64,000 bases of DNA from positions 1 to 64,000 of the forward strand of contig CBDDAJ010000033.1 in NCBI GenBank assembly GCA_965224845.1, written 5' to 3'. The translations under genes and the position numbers were made by a program. Every line of letters begins with the position of its first letter. Within the stretch, counting starts at the first letter, position 1. This document shows, piece after piece, positions 43,709 to 54,510 of this stretch. Below the pieces are notes generated by a model that searched no databases, had not been told where the DNA came from, and saw nothing but the letters and a program-made list of their open reading frames with translations. Source of the stretch: Wocania_A sp965224845. GTDB lineage: Bacteria > Bacteroidota > Bacteroidia > Flavobacteriales > Flavobacteriaceae.

Positions 43709-45682
43709 ATGAAAAATTTAATACGTCTTTCTTTTTGGTTTGTTTGTTTTTTGGGGGGCGCTCAGCAAACGGAATATGTAGACTTTAAAACGGCTAAAGG
43801 CGATATAATTTTTAGGGATTTAGTAAAAAAAGAAATTGAAGGGCTGATAACTTATGAGTTTGAAATTTTAAAAGATGTAGATTCTGTTTTTATAGATGCT
43901 AAAGGTTTTGATAACATCAAATATAAATTAGATGAACAATTTGAAGATAGCTTATATAATGGAGAGAAACTTGTTATAAAACACCCTTTTAAAGCTAAAA
44001 ACAAGCATAGAGTTGATATTGTTTGGAGCACAATTCCTAAAAAAGCAATGTATTTTATTGATTGGGAAAACTCTTCTACAGGCTCTGGGCAAATTTGGAC
44101 TCAAGGACAGGGTAAATACACAAGCAATTGGATGCCTAGTTTTGATGATATGAACGAAAAAGTCGAGTTCGATTTAAATGTGATTTTCAGAGAAGGATAT
44201 GAGGTGATTAGTAATGGAAAATTAGTTGAGAGAAAATTATATCCAAATCTAACAGAATGGCGCTACGATATGCAAAAACCCATGTCTAGCTATTTAATCG
44301 CCTTAGCTATTGGCAAGTATAATAAAAAAGTAGCCTATTCTAAAAGTGGTATTCCTTTAGAAATGTACTATTATCCTGAAGACTCATTAAAAGTTGAGCC
44401 AACATACCGCTATACTAAGCAAATGTTTGATTTCCTTGAGAAAGAAATAGGTGTGCCTTACCCATGGCAAAATTACAAGCAGGTGCCGGTTAAAGATTTT
44501 TTGTATGCGGGAATGGAAAATACAGGTACCACGATTTTTGCAGATAGTTTTGTGGTAGACGCCATTGGTTTTGTAGATAAAAATTATGTTAATGTAAATG
44601 CCCACGAATTAGCACATCAGTGGTTTGGAGATTTAGTTACCGAAACCTCGGGGACACATCATTGGCTGCAAGAAGGTTTTGCAACCTATTATGCGTTGTT
44701 AGCAGAAAAGGAAATTTTTGGAGAAGATTATTACTATTGGCGACTTTATGAATATGCCCAGGAGTTATTAGATCAAGAAAGAAGAGGAGGGAGTACTTCG
44801 CTTTTAAACCCCAAATCGAGTAGTACAACGTTTTATAAAAAAGGATGTTTGGTATTGCATGTTTTGAGAGATATGGTTGGAGATGAGACCTTTAAAAAGG
44901 CTGTTAAAAGTTATTTGGAAAAGTATCAATTTAAGAATGTGAAAACAGATGATTTTATAAAAGAAGTTGAGAAAGCCTCTCATAAAGATTTAAGGCCATT
45001 TGTAAACGAATGGTTGATTGAAGCTAAGTTTAATTACGAAAAAGTCGAGGAAATGTTGTATTTGAGCTCAACATTTATAAAACAATATGTTCAAATAGAT
45101 TGTGAAAATTATACGTCTAAATGTAAAGACTATTTGGGGTCGTGGATTTCGGACGAGGCAAAAATTAAAGTCATTCGTCAAATCCCTGGCCATATTAAAA
45201 CTGGAGATTTTAAAAACAGTATAAAGGTTCGTCAAGCTATTGCTAGAAGCATTTCAAAGATTCCTTTAGAGCTAAAAGCAGATTACGAAACACTTTTAGA
45301 TGATAAATCCTATATAACTATTGAAGCCGCTTTATTTGCTTTATGGCAAAATTTTCCAGAAAGCAGGCATAAATATTTAAATCAAACGAAGACTATTATT
45401 GGTTTTAGAGATAAAAATGTTAGGTCGCTTTGGCTAACCTTAGCTTTAATTACTGAAGATTTTGAACCAAAAAATAAGCAGAGGTATTTTGATGAGCTAA
45501 TTAGCTATACAAGCCCGGATTATGGTTTTGAAACCAGGCAAAATGCGTTTCAGTATTTAACTCAAATTCAAGCTTGTAATGATATTTGCAAAGAAAATTT
45601 GCAACAGGCTGCGAAACATCATAATTGGCGATTTAAAAAGTTTTCAAAAGAATTATTGAAAAATATAAGTGTTAAAGACTAA
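43709..45682 (+). CDS. M1-family zinc metallopeptidase (aminopeptidase N-like)
   Basis: From the likely start MKNLIRLSFWFVCFLGG at 43709, which gives a signal peptide, the protein has 657 residues. An upstream ATG at 43619 is in frame but would overlap recG and lose the signal. The M1 motifs are present: GAMEN-like AGMENTGT (exopeptidase motif) and HELAHQWFGD followed 18 residues later by the Glu in LQEGFATYYA. An N-terminal beta-saddle domain precedes and a HEAT-like C-terminal domain follows. It would release N-terminal residues from peptides in the periplasm. It is divergent from recG across about 70 bases. Confidence 0.92.
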   Translation: MKNLIRLSFWFVCFLGGAQQTEYVDFKTAKGDIIFRDLVKKEIEGLITYEFEILKDVDSVFIDAKGFDNIKYKLDEQFEDSLYNGEKLVIKHPFKAKNKHRVDIVWSTIPKKAMYFIDWENSSTGSGQIWTQGQGKYTSNWMPSFDDMNEKVEFDLNVIFREGYEVISNGKLVERKLYPNLTEWRYDMQKPMSSYLIALAIGKYNKKVAYSKSGIPLEMYYYPEDSLKVEPTYRYTKQMFDFLEKEIGVPYPWQNYKQVPVKDFLYAGMENTGTTIFADSFVVDAIGFVDKNYVNVNAHELAHQWFGDLVTETSGTHHWLQEGFATYYALLAEKEIFGEDYYYWRLYEYAQELLDQERRGGSTSLLNPKSSSTTFYKKGCLVLHVLRDMVGDETFKKAVKSYLEKYQFKNVKTDDFIKEVEKASHKDLRPFVNEWLIEAKFNYEKVEEMLYLSSTFIKQYVQIDCENYTSKCKDYLGSWISDEAKIKVIRQIPGHIKTGDFKNSIKVRQAIARSISKIPLELKADYETLLDDKSYITIEAALFALWQNFPESRHKYLNQTKTIIGFRDKNVRSLWLTLALITEDFEPKNKQRYFDELISYTSPDYGFETRQNAFQYLTQIQACNDICKENLQQAAKHHNWRFKKFSKELLKNISVKD

Positions 45683-45699
45683 ATCATAAATGAATTTTA

Positions 45700-45725
45700 T
45701 TATTCTGAGCGAAGCGTGAGAATCT
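45700..45725. repeat. ATTCTGAGCGAAGC hairpin repeat
   Basis: ATTCTGAGCGAAGCGTGAGAATCT is an imperfect palindrome (ATTCT-AGC / GCG-GAGAAT) in the gap after the M1 peptidase gene. The same core, ATTCTGAGCGAAGC-GAAGAATCT, is a dispersed intergenic repeat I know from many Bacteroidota genomes. It may serve as a terminator for the + strand gene. Confidence 0.5.
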
Positions 45726-45809
45726 GTTGATTAAAAACTAAACAATAAGCTATTTTGTTTAAAAGTATCACCAGATCACATAAAAAGAGTATGATTTGCT
45801 AAAGAGTAG

Positions 45810-46802
45810 TTACTTTCTTCGTTCTGTATTTGCGGGGTTTCTACATATTAAACAATCAGCCAAATAAGTAATGGAAAGCTCATAAACCCCATCGGTACGT
45901 CCAATTTTTGAAGTATTAAAATCGTATGAAAATCCGAAGCGAAACCGTTCAAGTTCCAGACCTATAAATGCATTTACTGAGGTTAATAAATGGCTGTTCA
46001 TATTGTTTTTTGCGGGATTAGTTACTGCCATAGCGCCTAGCATTAATTTATCTAGTTTCATGGTTGTGCCTATATCTAGCCGGTTATATTCACCTTGTTG
46101 CATGTAGTTAAGCGAAATAAGCATATCGTTATAATCAAAATAAGGAAATTTATAATTGGCATGAATAGAGTAAAAAATATCTAATGGGATATTACCATTT
46201 TCTGTAAAAGAGATATTAGGCTTATTTAAGTGTTTAATGGATGCTCCTAGCCATAAATCGGTGTCATTTCGTGTGTTTTTTTTATCGAAAACAAAGCCTG
46301 CAGTAAAATCAAAAAAACTAACATTTCGATTTGCATTTAAAGCAAATATATCTGCCGAAACAGGATTGATTGTACCAGAATTAATATTTATCTGATCGGA
46401 TAAAAGCAGGTTTCTAAAATTGAAAGATTTAGTGCCAAAACCAACTTCTACAGCTGGCCTGAAATACCAATCATTTGCTAAGCGTACATGGTAAGAATAG
46501 TTTATGTTTCCTTGTAAATGATTGTAATTTGTGTTGTTTTCGTGTTGGTTTAAAATGCTAAGACCAAGTCCTCCAATATCTTCTATCCAGGTATTGAAAA
46601 AAGCATATTCAGTATCTACTCTTAGGTCTAAACTTGGCCATTGAGTTCTATGTATTAACCCAAAATAAGTAGCATCTTCAAAGCCTGAAAATCCGGGATT
46701 TAGTGTTTCCGGTACTTGAAAGTATTGTGTAAAAACAGGATCTTGCGCGTTAGATTTTAAATAAACACAGCTAAGTATGATGATGAGTGTTTTTATTTTC
46801 AT
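45810..46802 (-). CDS. PorP/SprF-family type IX secretion-associated outer-membrane protein
   Basis: The 330-residue product has a signal peptide ending SNAQ and the family opening DPVFTQYFQVPETLNPGFSG, followed by beta-strands alternating Tyr/Asn-rich stretches (barrel) and the closing FRFGFSYDFNTSKIG and YELSITY. SprF is needed for surface localisation of the adhesin SprB through the type IX system. It follows the giant SprB-like gene by 8 bases on the same strand, the usual pairing, so it is probably dedicated to that substrate. Confidence 0.93.
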   Translation of the reverse strand: MKIKTLIIILSCVYLKSNAQDPVFTQYFQVPETLNPGFSGFEDATYFGLIHRTQWPSLDLRVDTEYAFFNTWIEDIGGLGLSILNQHENNTNYNHLQGNINYSYHVRLANDWYFRPAVEVGFGTKSFNFRNLLLSDQININSGTINPVSADIFALNANRNVSFFDFTAGFVFDKKNTRNDTDLWLGASIKHLNKPNISFTENGNIPLDIFYSIHANYKFPYFDYNDMLISLNYMQQGEYNRLDIGTTMKLDKLMLGAMAVTNPAKNNMNSHLLTSVNAFIGLELERFRFGFSYDFNTSKIGRTDGVYELSITYLADCLICRNPANTERRK

Positions 46803-46810
46803 TCTTTAGT

Positions 46811-49800
46811 TTACTTAATTAATACAAAAGCGCCTTCTGAGGTAATTGTTTTTCCATAAAAGGTATCGCCGGAAAATTTATAGTAATAATTCCCATTTTC
46901 GGCTTCTGTGTCTTTAATTTTTCCATTCCATCCTTTTATGTTTTCGCCAACTTCAGAATACACTAAACTGCCCCAGGTATCGTAAACATCTAATTTCATA
47001 TTGTTTAATGCAATAAACGAAGGATTGAAAACATCATTAATACCATCATTATTTGGTGTAAAGGCATTTGGCATAATTAACTCATAGCCCTTTTTAATAA
47101 TTAATGTGATGGATTTTGTGTATACACATCCAAATGGGTATGTTACAGTTTGTGTTACCGTGTAAGACCCGGTGGCTAGGTATGTATGTGTGGGGTTTTC
47201 TTCGCTCGAAAAACTGCCATCCCCAAAATCCCATGACATGCTTATATAGTCACCAGAAGATGTGTTTGTAAATTGAATAGGGTCTTCAATGGAATAAAAC
47301 CCATAAGTGCTAAAACCTGTTGAATTAGAATTGAAATTTGCATCACCTAAAACGGGAATTTCAACATTGTAGGAAAAGCTCGAAGTGCAGCCCAGGTTAT
47401 CTATAACATCTAAGATGACTAAGCCATCCTGTGAGGTGTTCATTATCTCGTTGTTTGTGCCGCTGATTATTCCGCTAGACCAATTGATCTGATATGGAGG
47501 AACGCCACCAGTTACATTAGCTACAAAAGACTGGTTAACTTCACGTGTTTGGCAATCAAAATCTGTTATGGTCTCTACGGCTATTTCAAGCGGATCAAAC
47601 CGGTTTATCGTCCAGCTATCTGAAATGGTACAGCCATTCGCATCCGTAACAGTAAGGTGTAGTCTCCTGGAGGTGTATTTGTTAAATCTTCAGTATTTGC
47701 ACCATTAGACCATGAATAGGTGAGAGGAAGCGTACCACCGGTAATAATGGCATTAATTGAACCGCTATTGGCATTATCACAATCTAAAGCATCGGTAGTA
47801 TTTGCCGATAGGTCTAAGGCTGCAGGCTCTATTATAGTAAAGGTTTCGGTGATAATACATGGGGTGCCATCGGTAATGGTTACAGTGTATGTACCAGGGC
47901 CTAAATTATTTCGTTCAACTCCGGCGGTGGCATCATCATTCCAAACTAAAGTAAGCGGACTTATACCACCAACAAGGTTTAAGCTAATACTGGCATCATG
48001 CTCTCCAAAACAGGATACATGGTTTATAGCAGGATTTATAGTAAATACAGGAGCTTCATCAATAACAACAGTTGCTTGCTTTTCGCAATTAGTATTATCT
48101 GTTACTGTGATTATATAAGTTCCGGCAGATAAGTTGTTTTGAACCATTCCTGAGCCTAAATTACTCCAAGCGACACTGTATGGGGCATTCCCTCCTGAAA
48201 TATTATTGATAGTTATTGAGGCGTTATTATCGCCATAGCATTCAATTTCTGTTGCTGTATAATCGATAATGATTTCGTCAGACTGGTCTAAAACTACTTC
48301 CAAAGTATCTGTACAGCCAGACTTATCGCTTACTGTTAAATGATAAATTCCTGCTATTAAATTCGAAATATTTTGCGATGTACTAGTAAAACCATTAGGG
48401 CCTGTCCACGCATAGTTATAATCGAAAACTCCTGTAGAAACCTCTATAAGCCGCCCGCCAACAATATTTGTATTAATAGCTCCGGTGGCATCGCCAAAAC
48501 AAATAATATCTGTTTGGTTTGTTAAGCTTGCCTGTAAAAGAGCGGGCTCAATAATTGAAAAATTTTCAACAATGGGCGCACAGTTATTAGCATCGGTTAC
48601 GGTTATTTGATAATTGCCGGGACCTAAGTTTGATAAATCTTCAGAAGTGTCAAACGGGGTTCCGTTTCGGGTCCAATTGTATGTATACGGTGTTGATCCT
48701 CCTGAAATGTTAATATCTATCTCGCCGTCATTAGCACCAAAACATGAGATGGTTTCCGGGTTAAAGTTTATGCTGCTAAAAATTAATTCGTCGGGTTCTA
48801 ATATGGTAAAGGTTTCTGTAAATGGACAACCCCCATCATCGTTAATAATTACAGTATAATTACCGGGTTCTAGGTTAGAAATATCTTCATTTGTACTATT
48901 AAAACCGTTTGGTCCGGTCCATGAAATTTGATATGGATTTCCTGTGGTAAATGGGACGCCTCCGGTAATTGAAATATTCAAGGCTCCGTTGTTAGCTAAA
49001 TAACAACTACTATTTATTTGATTTGTTGTAATGCTTATAGACGGATTAACCGTAACGGTTACTGTAAAATCTGTACCATCACAAATACCAGAAATTGGAG
49101 TGGCAGTGTAGGTAACAATGGCTGGGTTTGTAGTATTGTTAGTTAGTGTTTGGCTTATATTTGCCTGAGTTGTGCTTTCACTTGAAGCTCCGCTGATAGA
49201 ACCGATTGGGTTGATTGTTGGGGTAGTCCAGGTGTAAAGTGTTCCTGGAGGGACAATGTCTCCCGATGATGAATCCGGAACGATTTGAAATGTAACACCA
49301 CTACAAATGGTTATAGCTTTTGGTGAAATACTTGGTGTTTGATTGATTGTAATCTCTGCTGTTTGCGAAGTTATTTCGGTACATCCTCCTGAAGAAAATG
49401 TAACGATGCAATAATAATATAGTGTTCCAATATTCGCTGCTGGAGGGTTATATGTTGCATTGGTTTCGCCTGCAATAGCAGTACCTGTTAAAACGCTATC
49501 AACAGTATTAGAATACCATTGGTAAGCTGGTGTGCCAACACCGTTGGTAACCAAAACCGATAATGTATTTAAAGACTCTCCAAAACAAATGGTTTCAGAA
49601 ATGGGTTGTGATGTGAAGTTTGGAGCTGCATTAATGGTAACTAAAGACGTGTTGCTTGTAATACCGCATCCCGGGTCTGGTTGAGTAATAACACAGTAAT
49701 AATAAAGGCTTCCAATTGTGGTTGTAGGTGGTGTAAAAAAGCTATTAGTAGCTCCTGAAATTAATGTGCCTCCGGTATTGGAATTAACTGTATTAGAATA

Positions 49801-52800
49801 CCATTGGTAGTTGTAAGTACTTCCTAGCCCACCGCTGGCTGTAACCTCTAAATTTTGAGGTATTGTGCCTTGACATAGCTCTTGAGACACAATGGGTTGA
49901 CTGGTAATAATAGGGTCATCAGTAACAATAACTTCAGCAACATTACTGGTTATATTTCCACAACCATTTCCGCTTGCAGAAATAACAACATAATAATAAT
50001 AGTTTCCAGAAGTGTTAAAAGTTGGCGGTGTAAAGTTTATGTTTGTTTCTCCGGTAATTAATGTGCCTCCGGTGTTAGAATTAGTAGTGTTTGAATACCA
50101 CTGGTAGGAAATTGTGCCAGTGCCTCCTGAATGATTCACAGATAAAGGCGTATTAATATCGCCTCCAATACAAAGGTTTTGGGTGGCTAAAGGTTCAGTG
50201 TCTATTTGAATGCCATCAACAATTTCAATGCGGGCGGTGTTAGAAGTTATTTCGTTGCATCCAACTCCAGATGGAAAAGAAACTACACAGTAATAATACA
50301 AAACACCAGTTGGATTATTTGGCGGGGTATAAGTAGTTGCTGTTTCACCTGCTATGATAGTACCTGTTGTATTATTATCAACCGTATTACTATACCATTG
50401 GTATGTTGGTGTTCCGGCTCCTGTAACGCCAATGGATAATGGGTTTAAAGTGCCGTTTAAGCAAATAGTTTCTGGCTGTGGTTGACTTGTGAATGTAGGT
50501 GCAGGATCTACAGTAATCACAATATTTACTGAATTACCAGTACATCCGTTAGTTGTTGGTGTAACAGTATAGGTTACATCAGCAGATGTATTATTAGAAT
50601 TAAAAAGGGTTTGAACGGGAATGGTATTGCTATTACCAGTAGCTGTAAACCCTGTAACACCAGTAGGGGCGGTTGCCGTCCATGTGAATGTTGTATTTGG
50701 TAAATCTGAGGTTAAAACGATTTCTGCAGTATTGGTTCCAGAACAAATGGTTTGTGTTAAATCTGTATTAGTGAGGGTTGGAATTGGATTTACTGAAAAA
50801 TTTTCATTTACTGTTGTTGTGCCACAGCTATTGGTTATACTAAAAGTAACTTGATAATTTCCTGGGGTTGCATAGGTAATCGTACCAGGATCTAAAGTGT
50901 TTGCAGTAGCAGGGCTTCCTCCGGGAAAGCTCCAGCTGTAAGTTATACTTTCAGAGCTTGGGGCGCAATTTTCAACAACTGCTAAAGGGTTAAAAGCAGC
51001 AGTGCCACAAAAATCAGAAATACTATTTATAGATGCTGTTGGTGGTTGCTTAACTTCAATAGTTTCAGAAATAGAGTTACTTCCGCAGGAATTTGTAATA
51101 GTTTGAGTAAGCGTATAAGTGCCTGCTGTTATAAAGTTTATTGATGGTGCAGCGGAGGTTTCGTCTGTTCCGTTAGTAAAACTCCAATTTTCAGGTGTTG
51201 TTCCGCAAAAACCAGAGGCATATGCAATTTCCCATAGATACTCCTCGTTACCACAGCTCAAACTAATATCAGTGGTATTTGTTATTTGAACATCTAAAGG
51301 TGAACAAGCATTATTCGTGTTTAAAGTGAAACTAGGAATTAGTTCAGGTTCTATACAAATGTCTTTAGTTACTGTATTTGTTACACCACAGGAGTTTTCA
51401 GCATATAAAGAAACGGTGTAAGTTCCGGGACTTGTGTAGGTGTGGCTTGGGTTTCTTAGTGTAGATGTGGTGCTATCTCCAAAATCCCAATAATACCCAT
51501 CATTAATGCTGCAATTGTTGCTATAGCCATCTAGCGATGTGTTTACAAACTGTACCGAAGTGTTTACACAGCTAATAGGTGGGTCTTCAAAATCGACTTC
51601 TGGTTTTCTTAAAATGATGATAGGACCAGCTGTTAGGTTGGTTTGCCCGCACGATGTTGTAATATTTAAAAAAACGGTATAACTGTTTGGACAACTTGTT
51701 TCTGTATAGGTGTGTGGGATAGGAAAATCTTGTGAATTTGCCGGATCTGTAGCATTAAAATATGTTGAAGCCTCTAATTGTGCCTGTGTGTAACTTTCAA
51801 TAGTACCATCTCCAAAATCAACAGAGTAATTAGTGTCTGGTGGATTGGTTCCCCAGGAACCAATAGCAAATTCGATAGGGGAAACGGGCGTACATAGGTT
51901 TACTGTGTTTCCGGGGTTTACTATAGCTCCAGTAGGGTTGCTGGAGTTTTTAATTAAATAGGTAACTGTATTGTCACAATTGCTTCCTATTCCTGTTATA
52001 GCCATGTTAAAGGACCCTAACTGTGTATAGGTATGTGTGGCAGGAAAGGTAACATTGTTTTCTACAGGGCTGCCGTCTCCCCAATCTACATTGTAAGTGT
52101 TTATACAAGAAGCAGAAACATTTTGAATACCTACATTAATAGTGTATGAAGGGTCTGTAGTGTTGTTTCCGCAATTATTAAACGGATCAAAAGGGCTGTC
52201 TATGTCTCGAAACTCCAATCTGGGTTTTTCCTGGACTAATATAGATTTGGTAATAGCATTAGTGCATCCGTTAGCATCTGTAACAGTAAGTGTAACGTTT
52301 ATATTTTGTGAACCACAGCCTACAATATTAAATGCGTGTGTTGGGTTTGCATTAGTAGATGTTGTGCCGTCTCCAAAACTCCAGCTATAGGTAAAAGGAG
52401 CGCTTCCGGAAACATTAGATGTAAAACCGACCGGTGTTCCCGCACAAGCGCCAGCATTGTTAAATGTAAAGTCTACAGTAGGTTCGGTTACAGTTATTGT
52501 GGCTGTTCCACTTGTGTTAGTCGTGTCGCCCGTATTATCGCTTACAGAAACAAGTTGGTAGGCAAATACTCCAATGTTATTTGTATTTACGGGAAGGTTT
52601 ATAGAATTATTAGATCCAGTAGTTGTAATGTTTTGGTTTGCTCCTCCGTTCAAAGTGTATGTAAACGTATATGGTACGGTGCCTCCAGATCCGGTAAAGG
52701 TAATTTCTGGCAGTGGTGTTTCATCTTTGCAAACTTGAGCTGATCCGGAAATAGTTGCAGATGGAGGTAATAATTTGTTTTTACTATTTAAAGTAGTCGT

Positions 52801-52899
52801 GTATTGTTTATTGGCAGGTGTTTCCCTTCCGTTAAATGCGAAAATGGAAATTGTAATTATAAAAAAAGATAAGGTACCTAGAAAATAATTTTTTTTCAT
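46811..52899 (-). pseudogene. giant PKD/Ig/SprB-repeat surface protein with T9SS type B sorting domain, frameshifted
   Basis: The first frame (52899-47605, 1764 residues) has a signal peptide, several PKD domains (WSFGDGTTST, WDFGDSTTST), four repeats with QWYSNT and YYYCVV-type motifs, and about seven SprB repeats (SITGGVPFT, SNLEPGNYTV, GGSTPYTYNW). Near its end PGDYT runs into the wrong frame. The correct continuation reads TVTDANGCTISDSW and stays open into the 46811-47443 ORF, which supplies a last PKD domain and the gliding-motility C-terminal domain (MPNAFTPNNDGINDVF, YDTWGSLVY, GNYYYKFSG). A one-base loss near 47654-47658 explains it. Rebuilt length is about 2,030 codons. It would be a surface adhesin or motility protein exported by the type IX system with the adjacent PorP/SprF. 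As given, the sorting domain is cut off, so export would fail unless this is a base-call error. Confidence 0.88.
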
Positions 52900-53069
52900 C
52901 TAAGTGTATTGAGTTAATAGCTGTTACTAAAATAAATATTCTTTTTTAAGAAGCCTCATCTATACCCAACAGATATTTATTTTTTCTACAAAATACCTAT
53001 TGTTGGGGATGTAATTGTTTTTAAGGCTATTATATTTTACTTTTTTATATTTACATATTAATATTTTAA

Positions 53070-53981
53070 ATGAGAGCATTAGTAATTTCAGGTGGTGGTA
53101 GTAAAGGGGCTTATGCCGGTGGTGTTGCACAATATTTAATTCGGGAAGAAGGTGTAAATTACGATATGTTTTTAGGGACTTCAACGGGAAGTTTACTGGT
53201 GCCACATCTGGCTGCTGGTAAGATTGATAAAATTCATCAAATATTTACGAATGTTAATCAAAGTAATATTTTTAGTGTTAACCCGTTTGTTTTGCGTAAA
53301 AAGGGCAATAGGGAGTTTGTATCTATCGACTTTATAAATACGCTTTGGCAGTTTGTTAAAATGAAACGGACTTTTGGGGAAAGCAAAGCACTTAGGCGTT
53401 ATATAAAAAAGCATTTCACTTTTGAAGAATATAATTTGATTAAAGACACTAAAGATGATGTTGTGGTTACAGTTTCTAATCTTTCTAAAAACCGCGTAGA
53501 ATATAAATCAATAAAGGATTTTAACTATAATGAGTTTTGTGATTGGATCTGGATTTCTTGTAATTATATACCTTTTATGTCTTTGGTGAAGAAGAATGGT
53601 TTTGAGTACGCCGACGGTGGCCTGGGGTGTGTGGTGCCAATACGAGAAGCTATTCAGAGAGGGGCAACCGAAGTGGATGCCGTTATTTTAGAATCGGAAA
53701 ATATGGCGTATAACAAAGTGTTGGGTAAAAACCCGTTTTCCTTGATGATTAATTTGTTTGGACATTTACTTGATCAAGTAGAGCGTAGTGATATTGTAAT
53801 AGGTAAGTTGGCTGCAAAAAATAAAAATGTAAAACTTAATTTGTATTATACACCATCAAAGCTTACCGAAAACTCCTTAATTTTTAATAAAAAACTAATG
53901 ACTACCTGGTGGCAACAAGGGTATTATTATGCCAAGCAAAAGAGTCTGGAAGCAAGATCGAATGAATTAAGGGTAGATTAG
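53070..53981 (+). CDS. patatin-like phospholipase
   Basis: The 303-residue protein has the oxyanion loop VISGGGSKGAYAGGV at the N-terminus, the nucleophile elbow GTSTGS (GxSxG) near residue 36, and the catalytic Asp in YADGGLG. This serine-aspartate dyad hydrolyses acyl-lipids. No signal peptide is seen, so it is cytosolic or membrane-associated. It is divergent from the giant adhesin gene and convergent with the DUF7935-like gene 4 bases away. The substrate is unknown. Confidence 0.9.
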   Translation: MRALVISGGGSKGAYAGGVAQYLIREEGVNYDMFLGTSTGSLLVPHLAAGKIDKIHQIFTNVNQSNIFSVNPFVLRKKGNREFVSIDFINTLWQFVKMKRTFGESKALRRYIKKHFTFEEYNLIKDTKDDVVVTVSNLSKNRVEYKSIKDFNYNEFCDWIWISCNYIPFMSLVKKNGFEYADGGLGCVVPIREAIQRGATEVDAVILESENMAYNKVLGKNPFSLMINLFGHLLDQVERSDIVIGKLAAKNKNVKLNLYYTPSKLTENSLIFNKKLMTTWWQQGYYYAKQKSLEARSNELRVD

Positions 53982-53985
53982 AGTT

Positions 53986-54507
53986 TTACCACAAATCTGA
54001 AACCTCTTCTTTTATAAAAGACAAAGCAGCATCGCTAGGAGCACTACGTTCCATCATTTCGGTTAAAACTACCTCTCTTAGCTTATCGGCAGTATCTGTT
54101 TTTTCAAGCAAACTGGCTTTTCTTATTAATTGGATGGTGGCACTTTTAGCAGCCGATATGATGCTCCAACATTTTTGACTCACATAAATTTGCTGTGATA
54201 AATTATGTTCCATTTCTTGTTCAATATTTTGTATAAGTAAATGTTCATAATCATCTTTATTTGAGGATATTGGAGATACTCTGATCATTAGTTTGTTTGG
54301 GGAAATCCTTTCTAAGAATAGCGCAAGTCTTTCATAGGCTTGTAAGCGTAACGGCATTGATGAAACTTGTAAATCTTTTTTTAATAAATAGCGCCTTCTG
54401 CCATCTTCGTTTTTTGTGTGTTCTTTAAAAAAATAATAAGCAATAATTCCAACGATTAATGAGGGAATTGCAAATAAAAGTAAATCTATAATTCTTTCAG
54501 CGTCCAT
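53986..54507 (-). CDS. membrane-anchored protein of unknown function (DUF7935-like)
   Basis: The 173-residue product has one N-terminal helix (LLLFAIPSLIVGIIAYYFF) and a cytosolic helical domain (MPLRLQAYERLALFLERISP, EHNLSQQIYVSQKCWSII). Related Bacteroidota proteins are conserved, but I know no function. It is last in a three-gene run with the glutamate-synthase-like gene (3 bases) and the M20 gene (1 base), so it is likely cotranscribed with them. Confidence 0.72.
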   Translation of the reverse strand: MDAERIIDLLLFAIPSLIVGIIAYYFFKEHTKNEDGRRRYLLKKDLQVSSMPLRLQAYERLALFLERISPNKLMIRVSPISSNKDDYEHLLIQNIEQEMEHNLSQQIYVSQKCWSIISAAKSATIQLIRKASLLEKTDTADKLREVVLTEMMERSAPSDAALSFIKEEVSDLW

Positions 54508-54510
54508 GTT

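Noticed and set aside
47720..52743. Several plus-strand ORFs of 77-135 codons inside the giant adhesin gene
   Set aside because: They lie opposite the PKD/SprB repeats, have no family features and follow the repeat periodicity of the real gene.
47605..52899. CRISPR-like periodicity
   Set aside because: The repetition is that of coding PKD, Ig-like and SprB repeats of about 80 residues, degenerate at DNA level; no identical short repeats with unique spacers.
52960..53205. 81-codon minus-strand ORF at the start of the patatin gene
   Set aside because: It overlaps the well-supported patatin gene and has a low-complexity, Lys/Asn/Tyr-rich composition typical of AT-rich noise.
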